Positions 26,530-35,933 of a stretch of 64,000 nucleotides of DNA are shown here, piece after piece (position 1 is the first letter of the stretch; every line of letters begins with the position of its first letter). Both the position numbers and the translations under genes were made by a program. The DNA is from Zonotrichia leucophrys gambelii (taxonomy: Eukaryota > Chordata > Aves > Passeriformes > Passerellidae), in NCBI RefSeq assembly GCF_028769735.1, contig NC_088200.1:71767546-71831545 (forward strand), given 5' to 3'. Below the pieces are notes generated by a model. The model was not told the origin of the DNA. It saw only the letters and a program-made list of their open reading frames with translations, and did not search any database.

Positions 26530-26965
26530 TGGCCATGCAGACAGTTGGGAAGATATATGTGTTTATAAAAAGAAGTTATTAATACTTTTGCCTTTAGAAG
26601 CTCTTCCTCAAGACCTTTCTGGTTCCTTTTCTCTTTCTTTTTGACGGAGATTTAAAGCAAGTGTCCCTTACCATAATTCTTTCTGGTTTCCTTATTTGTC
26701 TGCTACTCAATATCTTTCGTTCCTGATAGACTCCCTTACCAAATTGCCTCATTTACACCACTATTGAGTTGTGGTTTTTTCCTTCCAAAATTGTGGGTTT
26801 TTTTTTTTTTAGTGTCACCCTGGGCCACTCTAAAAAAAAAAAAATCTCAGTTTCACCTGCAAGTATTTTACTTACTCTTTTGGCTACCTTTTTTTCCCTT
26901 CTATTCCTCATTTTCATTCAACTTTTTTTTTTCTTTTAGTTAACACTACTGTGTTCTTCCGTGGG
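26530..26965. other. T/A-rich non-coding
   Basis: Contains several T10-T12 and A12 runs at 26797-26835 and 26923-26934. No gene seen. Confidence 0.5.
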
Positions 26966-27055
26966 AAAAAAAAACCAAAAAAACAAACAAAACAAAAAAA
27001 CCCAAACCAAACAAAACTAAAAGTCAAACAAAACTCCAAAAGTCAAAAACATAAC
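26966..27055. repeat. A-rich (AAAC/AAAAC)n tract
   Basis: Imperfect AAAC, CCAAA and AAAAAC units over about 90 bp. Confidence 0.85.
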
Positions 27056-30000
27056 ACTTAACAAAACACACTAAATTTGGTCTTGGGGGTCTTTTGCAAC
27101 CTCAGAGATTCTCCCCTATCTGGCTAGTTTCAAGAAGCTGCTGCATTTTTTTTCTTGCTTTGTCCATCGTGTCTTGATGATATTTATCATTCTGGGGATT
27201 TTCCATTCCTTAATTCAGAGCCTACGCGTTCAGAGTTTCACTAGCATTTAGTACTTTTTGCAAGAACCAAAGCTGAGCCTTACTTATAATCAGATTGCTC
27301 AAGGAGTCATGAAACAGTTGGAAGAAAATTAAGTGTCATGAATAATACAAGAAAGTAATGAATACTTTTAATATCACAAGGGGAGAATAACTTATAGGCT
27401 TCAGAGGTTGACGGGCCTTTACAGAGAAAAGCTGCTTAGGGAGGAATCTTTGAAAATTCAAAGCTCTCAGACAATTTGGACACAACCAGTGCCAGCTTTC
27501 CTTGTGGACAAAGATTCAGCTTTCCTCCCATCTTTTCTTCCTTTCTCTCTCCTCCCTCTTTGTGAGCACCCAATCTGCTCTTCCCTTCTGCCAAACCTGA
27601 GGACTTTGGCCTGGGTTTTAAAGCCTGCTACCCTTGAAAGGAGGAAAAGGCTGAGAAATGAGCAGTGTGATGGAAGGGGAAGGATGGGTGCAGTGGGTAG
27701 GTCCACATCCAAACCATTATAAACGTTGGAATCAGCTATTTTCCACACATCTCCAGCTAGGTCACCTACTGTTCCTGTAAAAGAGAATTCAGAATGGAGT
27801 GGCATTTCCTTTGAGGAAGGTGCTCTGTATTCAGAGGTAGCTTATGTCTCATGCAAAGCATGAGTTGCTGTCGTAAAGAACTTCTTTTTTTTTATTGAAC
27901 AGTAATGCATTGTAAACTCCAGCATAAAACTCCAGCTGTCCCTTTACACACTTGGCTTTTTGGCCATCATTCAATTTTCTTTTTTTTCCCTTTGAATAGT
28001 CATAATTCATATACAGAGCCAGCCACACACATACACACACACATTTCTTTTTTTCCACTGGCTTTGTCCTGTGTTTGGCTGCACACTCCTTTGGGTAAAA
28101 TGGGTGAAGTTGGCTTTATGAGCTATAAAACGGCAGGATGTAAGGATTCACTTGTTTTTGATGTGTTAGTAGTATTTTATGGATAAAGTGTGAAGAAAGC
28201 CGTATAATTGGGTTACTGGGAATAGCACATGTGCCTAAAAAGGAGGAAATAGATCCTTAGATCTGGCATTCCTTCATGCAGGGGGGTATGGGGCTGCTGC
28301 AGTGCTAGAGCTGGTTCGACTGATGTGGTAATGTTCAATTAAACGAGCAGTGAGCTCTCTGCCCATGCCCGCCCAAGAATCGATGGTTAATCAGCACCAG
28401 CAATAAAAGTGTCCTAAACAATGAAATTAATTGAGTGATCATTTCAGTCAGAGATGGACATTCTGACCCTTTCTGCCACAGCCACTGTTCTTCAGGTCCC
28501 CCGCTAACAGGGGAGTTAAGACAATTCTGCCGCATCAAAAGTGTAAGGAAGATCAAACATGCAACAATGAGACTGAAAAACAGGGCTCTTCTTATGCCAT
28601 CCTCTGGGAAGTCTCAGTTCCTTGTAAAGTATTTTATACTTCATAGTTTGCCATAGGCAAGGCAGTAAAGACAGACTTTTGGCTGAAGCAGTACTTGTGT
28701 TTGACTTTCAGTCTTCAAATAGGAGTTTTTTTGGCCATCAAAATAAAAACGGTTTCATCCAATGAACTGTTATTTAATAAGTGAGCATACATATTCTCCT
28801 CCTCGCTAAATAATTATACAAGAGGCTAAAAGCTGGATAAGCCAGTTAAAATCACATAGCATCTTCCAGGAAAAGCTCTGGTTGTCACAGAGGAGCTAGA
28901 CAGAGGATGGTTTTAGACTACTTTATTTCACATTTGTTGTCTTTCTGAGAAGGTACTGTAATAATTGTAATGAATTTCACTTTCAGCATGGAAACTCAAG
29001 GGTCTACCTGACACAAGCAGGACTCAGCCATGAGCTCCTGCCACATCCAGCACCACCTCACCTCCAGGGATAAGGAGCAGGAGATAAGGAATGAGGAGGA
29101 GGAGAGCCAAACCACAGCACAACCTGCTGCTGCAGCATCAACAGCTGGTGGGCACAGCCAGCACAAGCACCCCTGGGCACAAGCCCTCTCTTCTCCACCA
29201 GAACATCTGAGTGATGCTGCCAGCTGGGCACTCCAGATGCCAAAGACAGAACTGCTCAAGGCTCCAGCATGGATCAGGAGAAGGCGTTTTCTACACAAAT
29301 GGCTCTGAGATGAGTTCAGGACAGCAGCTGGAGCCCCAGAAGGGGACAGCCATTTCTGCACAGTACCATCCCTGAGCCCCAAAGCCCTGTAAACCTGACG
29401 GTGCCACCAGGACCCTCCAGTGGGACCACAGAGCTCTGTGTCCCCACCACTGAGACATGGCTCAGTCACACCTAGGGAAACCTCGACTAAGTCCTCACAT
29501 CAAGCCCAGCACCAGTTTCTCAGTCCTTTCACAGCTGTTCTCACTTACTCTTACAAGCACAGCATCTCTGTATATAATTTACATTCCTGCAGATGTCCTT
29601 CTATTTTTTGGCATCGCTGAACTGCTTCCAAATTTCTTTTCTATTTAGTCTAATAGATGTAAAACATTATTTAGATTTTCACTCATAAAAGTGACCAAAA
29701 GCAGCTGTATCTTCACAAGCTGTTGGATGCAAACCAAAGCTGGAGGTTGCACTCACATACACTAATGGGAAATAATTTCAGAGCACAGTACCCATAAAAA
29801 AAAAGCTGCATTTCATCTTACCTGAAAGATCTACAGCTACACAGTCAAGCTAAAGCTTTTATTAGAGTTTGTTAAGAAATTACTACCCCAAAAAAGAGTC
29901 CATTATGTAGAACTGCTGTAAAGATAGACTCTAACTCAATGAAGAAGTCCATCTGGGAGCTTTCCTGGCTTTTCCCCCATGGAAAACACATTGCTTGTGG

Positions 30001-30807
30001 AACACATTGTGTTGGTGGGCTGCAAAGGTACCACAGGGGAGGAACCAATGCTTTCCAGCCCCTCCCCAGCAGCAGATTGGGAACAATCCTGCAATTCCAC
30101 CGAGGGCAGGAAAACTGGATCCATGTGCCTGCACACACACCCTGCTGGCTGACATTTAACCCACCCTCCATGGCTCTGCTGCTGCTGCTGCAGGGATGAC
30201 TCCATGTCATGTTCCCTGAGGTTCTCCTCCAGAATGTTAATGGAGTATTTCCTTGTCTAAGACCTGAGTAAAACCCAAGGCACCATTTTTTTGTCCCCTG
30301 CAAGGTGAGAAATATTTGTAGAGTTTATTCAATGACATTTTCCCTTCCTGAATCAGCCTACTAAAAGAGACCCACCACAGGATTTAACTATGCTGCCAGG
30401 TTATCCAACAAGAAGGAGGCTCTCATAGCTGAATGTACACAAAGCTGGATTTCTGTTAACAAAGGGCTCAACGTGGCAGTGTGAAATGGGAGGCAGCCCC
30501 ATCACCTTGTAACTCTGTCCTTTTCCAGTCACAGGCCCCCAACTCACCCAAAACTGCTCTTGGAAGAGCCCTGTGGGAGGCAGGGTTGGGAAAGGCTGTC
30601 AGAACGGTGCTGGTGCTGCTTCTTAGCAGGAGGAAAAATCCTGTATAAACAGGATTAATTTGCAAATCTCTGAGGGGCAGTTGGAACTGAATGAGAGTGT
30701 GGGGACTGAACCATCTGCATTTTGTTTAACTTTTTCTGTTTCAAAGGTGAACAATAGCTTCAAAAAAACTGCCATTAATAACAACAGTTGTCTTGCTAGA
30801 ACTGTAA
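27056..30807. other. Gene desert, no gene recognised
   Basis: Unique DNA with a short imperfect (CA)n run at about 28023-28044. ORFs at 29030-29308 and 28996-29469 lie on opposite strands over the same Ser/Gln-rich-coding patch and have no domain I recognise. 28730-28860 is unusually rich in homeobox- and SOX-like AT motifs but carries no coding signal. Confidence 0.5.
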
Positions 30808-30965
30808 TCCTTCCATCACTTCTTTCCTTTCCTTTTTCCTTCCCTTTCCCCTTTCCTTTTCTTTTTCCTTCCCTTTCCCCCCTCCCTCCATCCCTCCCTT
30901 CTCTTCCTTCCTCTCCCCCTCTCCTTCTCCCTTTCTCACTCTTTCTCTCTCTCTCTCTCTCCCTC
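30808..30965. repeat. Pyrimidine-rich (CCTTT/CCCTT/CT)n tract
   Basis: Nearly uninterrupted C/T on the plus strand: CCTTTCC-type units, then TCCCTCCC, then (CT)n. The mirrored minus-strand ORF (30623-30994) of Arg/Glu/Gly/Lys is a composition artefact. Confidence 0.9.
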
Positions 30966-31086
30966 CTTGTCTCTGCCATGCCCATTTCAATCAAACCCCC
31001 ACCACTGCCTTTGACACAAGCTCCCCTTTGCCCCTTCCCTCAGGCACGGCCCTTCCTGACCATTTCATTGAGCAGCTCACATCAGG

Positions 31087-31602
31087 GGCCTGCGTGAGAA
31101 ATCACTGCTCACTTTAAAAATTTTAACAGGTTTATGAAACCTTAACAAAAACACAACAAAAGGACTGAATAAGGAAGAACAGGCCTGGGACCTCCCCTCA
31201 TGGCTGCCCACCACACGCCTCTCCTCAAGAGAAACGCTTCGCCTTTCATATCAGCCAACCCTGGCCCCTCCCACAGTCTGTCACTCAACTCTTCTCTGCT
31301 GTTGATTGGTGGAGAATGCTTCTTGCAACTCGATTGGCAGGTCAGGTGTTGTTATGCTCCACCCCCTTAGCACCAAGCTGCTGTGCCCCTCCTCTTCCTC
31401 CATGTCCTGGATAGGCCAGGATGGCCCCGGAGCTGAGGGGAACAGGGAACTGTAGTGGGGAGAGCAGAGAGGAACAGGGAACCGTGGAGAGAGCAGAGGG
31501 CACCTGACCTGCAATGGACAAACTGCCCATCAGCAGAGCTCCTCTGCACGGTCACAGAGCACTGATTCCTGAACTGTAAGCCTATTCCCTCATCATCCAT
31601 CT
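31087..31602 (-). mobile_element. Probable antisense LTR fragment
   Basis: On the minus strand the segment has LTR-like order: two CCAAT boxes (CACCAATCAAC and TGCCAATCG), a TATA-like TGATATGAAAGG, then about 100 bp on a CATAAACC hexamer where AATAAA would be expected, and a T-rich tail. The right side appears to continue at 32077 after the younger LTR at 31610-32069. Outer limits are approximate and no duplication was found. Confidence 0.4.
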
Positions 31603-31609
31603 GTTGCAG

Positions 31610-32069
31610 TGTGATGTAATAGCTTGTTTCAGTCATCCCGGTTCTTTCCCCAGATGTGCCAATAGCCTCTCCCTTCCCCTCCCCGTCCCTCCTGCTGAGA
31701 GCTGTCTGTCAGTCTTGGTATTCCGGCAAGGGGGCCGTGTGGTTGTTGAAGTTCACAAGATGCCTCTCAGCCCTGGGGACACTGGGCCATCCAGGTGTCA
31801 TTTGTCCCCTGAGACTATCCCCCCCACTTACCTGGTTAGTGGGATCCCTACCCCTTCCCTCCCCCTCTCCCTGGGCTTAAAAGACACTGCAACCACACGG
31901 TTCTTGTGTTGGAGTTGTTGCTGCATTCAGAGGCCTGTGTGCCAGGAATAAAGCTGTGGATCAAAACCCTCCAGCACAACCCGACTCCTTTTTCTTTTGC
32001 CTTCCCTAAAGCCTTTCCGCCAGAGGTAAACCTGAGCTCCTGCATGTCTGGACTTGTCCCAAGCGCCCA
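31610..32069 (+). mobile_element. Solo LTR, sense, TSD GTTGCAG
   Basis: The 460-bp element starts TGTGATGTAATAG and ends AAGCGCCCA. GTTGCAG is present exactly on both sides (31603-31609 and 32070-32076); seven bases is one more than the six usual for class II ERVs, so one may be coincidence. It carries a TATA-like TTAAAAG (31877-31883) and an AATAAA (31947-31952) 64 bp downstream, the spacing expected of the U3-R boundary. It lies in sense orientation about 440 bp upstream of the TATA box at 32505. Confidence 0.75.
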
Positions 32070-32284
32070 GTTGCAGCATCCAGCTAGCCAAAGGTGTCTC
32101 TGAGGTAAAACCACCACAGCTGCCGCCTCTGGTCAAGCAGCAAGGTTCAGGTGAGCCCAGTCACATTCCATCCAGCAATATTGGTATCTAATTCCAATAT
32201 CCATCCAGAACAGCTGCCAGCCCCAAGGCTGGGGCTGCTCCAGCCACTTCCAGAGCCTTGGGCGGCTCAAGGGGGCCGGGGTGG

Positions 32285-32482
32285 CCTTTGTGACACGGGC
32301 ACTTTGTGTCACTGCCCTGGGTGACACTGTGGTGCCCAAAGCCCTTTGTGACACAGGCATCTTGTGTCACAGCTCTGGGTGACACTGCGGGACACTATGG
32401 TGCCCAAAGCCCTTTGTGACACAGGCACCTTGTGTCACAGCCCTGGGTGACACCAGGTGCCCAAAGCCCTTTGTGACACGGC
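32285..32482 (+). promoter_or_regulatory. Tandem ~57-bp units with GTGACAC palindromes
   Basis: Units begin at 32285, 32343, 32411 and (partial) 32468. The second is 68 bp because of an 11-bp insertion. Each full unit reads CCTTTG, then TGTGACACA, 7 nt, TGTGTCACA, then CCCTGGGTGACAC and GGTGCCCAAAG. In units 2 and 3 the two 9-bp arms are perfect reverse complements; unit 1 has one mismatch in the arm. The array ends about 20 bp before the TATA box, so its location is that of a proximal promoter. The factor that might bind GTGACAC is unknown to me. A further TGTGTCAC lies in the presumed 5' leader near 32551. Confidence 0.65.
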
Positions 32483-32504
32483 AGAGCTCTCCCCCGGCTG
32501 GGGG

Positions 32505-32512
32505 TATATAAG
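32505..32512 (+). promoter_or_regulatory. TATA box
   Basis: TATATAAG in a GC-rich setting, 95 bp upstream of the ATG at 32600. Transcription would be expected to start near 32535, and no ATG lies between there and 32600. The ATG of the longer overlapping frame (32457) lies upstream of this box and would be left out of the transcript. Confidence 0.65.
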
Positions 32513-32599
32513 TGATGCTGCGGGCCCTGAGCTGGCCGGTGCCAGAAGAGCGGCTGTGTCACCGTGTCCCGGCCCTGTCTGTGCCACAGCACGGCAGCC

Positions 32600-33133
32600 A
32601 TGGACAAGGACGAGGCACAGCCCGACTCCCAGACCCCCAACCCCGCGCCCGGCCCTGAGAAAGCCCAGGCCTCGAGTGGGGGGCAGGAGGCGGCCGAGAA
32701 GGGCTCAGGGGAAGAAAACAAAGGCCAGCAGGGGACTCCAGGGGAAGGCAGTGCTGAGCCACAGCTGTCCCCAGGAGATACCTGTGGCCTCCTGGAGCTC
32801 TTCCCTTGGGATGACGGCTTTGAGTCAGAGCTGTGCCAGGAGGAATGTGGGAGCTACTGGGACTTCTCAGAGTGGGAAGAAGGCAGGGAGCAAGAGCCCT
32901 GCCCAGGAGATTGTGGCTGGGAGGATTGCGGGGGCCTGTGCCAGGGAGACCATTATCCCTGCCATGAATGCTGGGAACGATGTCCTGAGTGCCTGCTGTC
33001 CCCAGGAGAAGGCACAAACCTACAGGGACTCTCTGAGTGGAATGCTTATGCCAAGAAAGAGCTGCCCCAGGAAGAAGCCAAGAGCCAAACAGAGGCTTCT
33101 GAAGGGGAAGAAGGCACGGAGGTGTTTGCGTGA
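32600..33133 (+). CDS. Candidate novel acidic Cys/Trp-repeat protein
   Basis: A 177-residue frame opening at an ATG in strong Kozak context (GCAGCCATGG), the first ATG after the presumed start site. Residues 1-56 are a low-complexity Pro/Gly/Glu/Gln/Ser leader. Residues 57-160 hold a degenerate repeat of about 22 residues centred on Trp (W70, W92, W147) and introduced by SPGD/PGD/SPGE (57-60, 102-104, 134-137). The units read LFPWDDGFESELCQEE, FSEWEEGREQEPCPGD and LSEWNAYAKKELPQEE. Eleven Cys fall between residues 62 and 131, where the third unit has become Cys-rich. No signal peptide or membrane segment is seen, and the overall charge is acidic. I do not recognise the family. The frame could end at the TGA at 33131, or be spliced at GAG|GTGTTT (33121/33122) to the segment at 33646. 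It is chosen over the 227-codon overlapping frame (32457-33140), whose start precedes the TATA box. A chance ORF in GC-rich DNA is not excluded. Confidence 0.5.
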   Translation: MDKDEAQPDSQTPNPAPGPEKAQASSGGQEAAEKGSGEENKGQQGTPGEGSAEPQLSPGDTCGLLELFPWDDGFESELCQEECGSYWDFSEWEEGREQEPCPGDCGWEDCGGLCQGDHYPCHECWERCPECLLSPGEGTNLQGLSEWNAYAKKELPQEEAKSQTEASEGEEGTEVFA

Positions 33134-33645
33134 GGAATGAAATCCTGGAAATAAGAGCTCATTTTCAGAGTAGTTATTGGTAGTTGATGTTAATGAAGTT
33201 ATAGGGTCTTAATTTGAAGTGTTGGTCTCCTGTTAGACAATGAATGTTAAGAGTTCTAGGACTTGCCTTTAGTTGGCACTGTTAAGTGTTACTATTTTCC
33301 CTGAATTTGTATCTCTCGCCGTCATACTCTGTATTTGTACCCCCTTCCTCAGCCCAGATTTGTACCCGTTCCCGTAGGGAACCACTTCCCCTGCTTCCCT
33401 GCTCCCAGGAGGACTTGCACCCACACTGAATTCAAATGAGAGGCTGTGGGAACTAAATGAACCTTCCCAAAACAACAAACCAGCACATAAGCTTTGACTT
33501 TAACCCACCAGCACCACACTAAATCACCCACCCTTGACCAGAGCCAGAATCCATCCTGTCACCATAATTTTAATAGTACCCAGCTTGGAGGATACCCCTA
33601 AGCTATGAGCCAACATTGCCTTCCTAAGGACTCTCCTGAGGACAG
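33134..33645 (+). other. Possible 3' UTR or intron of the 32600 gene
   Basis: Less GC-rich than its flanks and without a sustained frame. A polypyrimidine-rich stretch (ttgccttcctaagg ... ctctcc) precedes CAG|AAG at 33643-33646, giving an acceptable splice acceptor. With the donor at 33122 it would define a 524-bp phase-0 intron. Confidence 0.3.
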
Positions 33646-34365
33646 AAGCCCCAGCTCTGCCGAGAGACAAAGCAGCACTCCTCCTCCTCCTCAGCGTCGT
33701 CCAGTGGGAGCAGTGGCGGTGTGCGCGACCCCTCAGGTTCCCCACCCAGAGCTGTCTTTAATAAAGGCCTTTTCGAAGGAGTCGGTCTCCTGGCCCTATT
33801 TATCACATTTGGAGGAGAATCGCCAAGCTCCTCCAGAGTGTTGGGCTGGGAAGAACAGAGCCTACAAGAGCTGTCCCCCAGAGAGGGCGGCAGCTGAGAA
33901 GAGCACTCGAACTTAGGAAGGGTCTTCTCTTCCTTTGCCTTTGGGCACCTCCTGGCTAATGCAGCAGGTGCCCAAAGGCAAAGGAAGAGAAGATCCTCGG
34001 AGCAGTCTAGCAGGGAAGATGACAGTGGCCAAGAGCTGTCCCTACACAGCTGGGAATCCAGCGGCGCCCTGAGGCCCTGGCTCAAGGCCTGGCTGTGGGA
34101 GAATGATGACTGGGATGAAATCGGCGTCCTAGAGCAGAACGAGGAAGATGAGGAGGCCAAGCAGCAAATACTGGCAACGTTAGCCCGAGATGGGGTCCCT
34201 GTCCCACAGGAGGCTCGGGTGCAGCGCCAGGCAGCGGAGCCGTGGCCCGGGCAGGGGGTGCCCCGCAGCAAACGCCGTTGGCTCTTCAGGCGGGCAGAGC
34301 GGGCACGGCGGGCGCTGCGGGGGCTGCTCCGCTGCCCCTGCCTGGCGGCACGGCCCCGGCGTTAG
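33646..34365 (+). pseudogene. Interrupted coding-like frame with Trp motif and Arg-rich C-terminus
   Basis: One plus-strand frame runs from 33646 to a TGA at 33895-33897, then in the same frame to a TAG at 34363-34365. The first part has a Ser-rich stretch, a hydrophobic stretch and the motif VLGWEEQSLQELSPRE, which resembles the Trp units of the 32600 frame. The second part has an SWES motif, Trp/acidic segment PWLKAWLWENDDWDE, an acidic run, and a basic end containing SKRRWLFRRAERARR. The stop lies 29 bp before a 28-bp foldback (33923-33993) that may have broken the frame. A polypyrimidine tract and CAG near 33964 could alternatively be a splice acceptor that skips the stop. AATAAA at 33760-33765 could end an upstream transcript. 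It could be a 3' exon, a decayed paralogue, or non-coding GC-rich DNA. Confidence 0.35.
33923..33993. repeat. 28-bp perfect inverted repeat (foldback)
   Basis: Arms 33923-33950 and 33966-33993 are exact reverse complements separated by 15 nt; after one mismatch the pairing continues for three more bases. The right arm fits the reading frame (AQRQRKRR), while the left arm looks like an inserted inverted copy. Confidence 0.95.
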
Positions 34366-34640
34366 CGCCCGCTCCCAGCAGCACCGCGCCTGCCCTCGCC
34401 CTGAGGGAGCCGCACGGGCCGCCTCGGCCTGCGCGCGGCCCTGGGGCCCGGCCGGCCCCGGCTGCTGCCCGGCACCCCCGGGGCGGCTCCCCGAGGCCAG
34501 AGGACACCCGTGGGGCCGGCCCAGAGCCCCGGCCCTGGGGGACGCTTGTGCCGGGGCTCGGCGCCGCCTCCCAGCCCCTCGTCCGGCTGCCGAGGCGCCT
34601 TCAAAGGCATCGCTCCCACTGCCGGCCCGGCACCGCCATC
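34190..34640. other. CpG-rich GC block
   Basis: Dense CG dinucleotides and very high GC content by eye, covering the end of the frame above and about 280 bp beyond. Long ORFs on both strands here follow from the lack of AT-rich stop codons. It may be a CpG island; direction and role are unknown. Confidence 0.6.
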
Positions 34641-35400
34641 GTCAGCCCTGAGCCTGTCCCCAGGGGCCACATGCACACGGCTCCTGCCCCTTCCAGGGAC
34701 ACTGACTGCAGCTCCAGCCTGCGGGAACTTCTTCCCAGGCCTGACCACCCTGTCAGGGAACATTGTTTCTGATATTGAATGTGCACCTCCCCTGCTGGGA
34801 TCCAAGGCCGTTTCCTCTCATCCAGAAAGGATTCTATGCTGGTCCTTTGGCTTTTTCTCCATGAGGATTGGGCACACACAGGAGATGTTGCTCCCAGGAT
34901 ATGACCTCACAGTGTCAGACTGTGACATACTCAATTTCTTCAAAACCAAAGAAAGTTTGGTTTAAGAAATAGTAGCAGTAATAGTAGTAGTATTAAAAAA
35001 CCCACACCAAAAAAAGCACAAAACTCCCCCAAAACCATAAAAAGAATAAGAAAAGGGGGAAAAAATGTAAGAAGAAGGTGAAGCAGATGAAAAACTAGTA
35101 GTACGACAAAAGAATAAGGATGTGAATCCTGTCATCTTATTGCAAAAGTTCCATGCCTTCTTCCTTGTTGGCACTTTCTCATGGGCAGCTCCTCATAGCA
35201 CAGCCAACATACTCCATCTCTCATCTCAGCCAGCTAACCCTTTTGTAGTACTCATCTTCTTCACACAGCTGTGGCCTATTAAGGGCAGGCCTGTTCCTAA
35301 TCTTTGGTGTTTAGTACAGCTGCAACTCCTCAGGGGTGAGACTACCTTCTGCTCTATTTTCTTACATTCTATCCCTCCACATGTGAACAGGAATAAGAAT
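34641..35400. other. Non-coding, possibly transposon-derived
   Basis: GC content falls sharply after 34770. The segment 35220-35395 (cacagctgtggcctattaaggg and following) looks like a repeated passerine element to me, but I could not assign a family or ends. Confidence 0.3.
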
Positions 35401-35429
35401 ACAAAAATAATCAGACTAAGAGTAGAAAT

Positions 35430-35875
35430 ATGGAAAAGAATAAGACAAAGAAACTCGATTAGGAATAAGAATTGAAAGAAAAAGAAGTATAAGAAGAACA
35501 AGAACAAAAAGTATAAAAAGAAGAGCAAGAGGAACAAGAAGTGTAACAGGATGAAAAAGAAGAAGAACAGGAAGTATAACAAGAAGAACGACAAGAAAAT
35601 GAAGAACAAGAAAAGTAAGAACAAAAAATGAAGGAGAAGAAGTATTAAAAGAACAAAAAGTATAAGAAGTGGAAGAAGAGCAAGAAGTATAACAGGATGA
35701 AGAGCAAGAAGAATAAGAAGAGCAGGAAAAATAAGAACAAAACCAAAAACAAAAAGAATAAGAAAATGAAGAATAAGAACAACAAGAAAAAGAAGAAAAA
35801 CAAGAAAAAGAAGAACAAGAAAAAGAAGAACAAGAAATATAAAAGAAGAAGAAGAAGAAGAAGAACAAGAAGCAC
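35430..35875. repeat. Degenerate AAGAAC/AAGAAG purine minisatellite
   Basis: About 450 bp of imperfect AAGAAGAACAAG, AAGTATAAC and AAGAAAAAC units on the plus strand. The minus strand reads as Phe/Leu/Ser-rich frames up to 325 codons because TTC/TTG/TCT units have no stops; these are not genes. Confidence 0.9.
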
Positions 35876-35933
35876 AGCAGTGAGGATGAGTCATAATCTC
35901 CCCGAGAGCCCCAAAGCTCTCCCCAGACTCAGT

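Noticed and set aside
32457..33140. 227-codon frame overlapping the candidate CDS
   Set aside because: Its ATG is upstream of the TATA box, so it would be missing from the transcript, and it lacks the regular Trp units. Still worth keeping in mind as an alternative frame.
33624..34271. 215-codon minus-strand frame opposite the second Trp-motif region
   Set aside because: Looks like a shadow of the plus-strand frame in GC-rich DNA; no minus-strand promoter or recognisable domain was seen.
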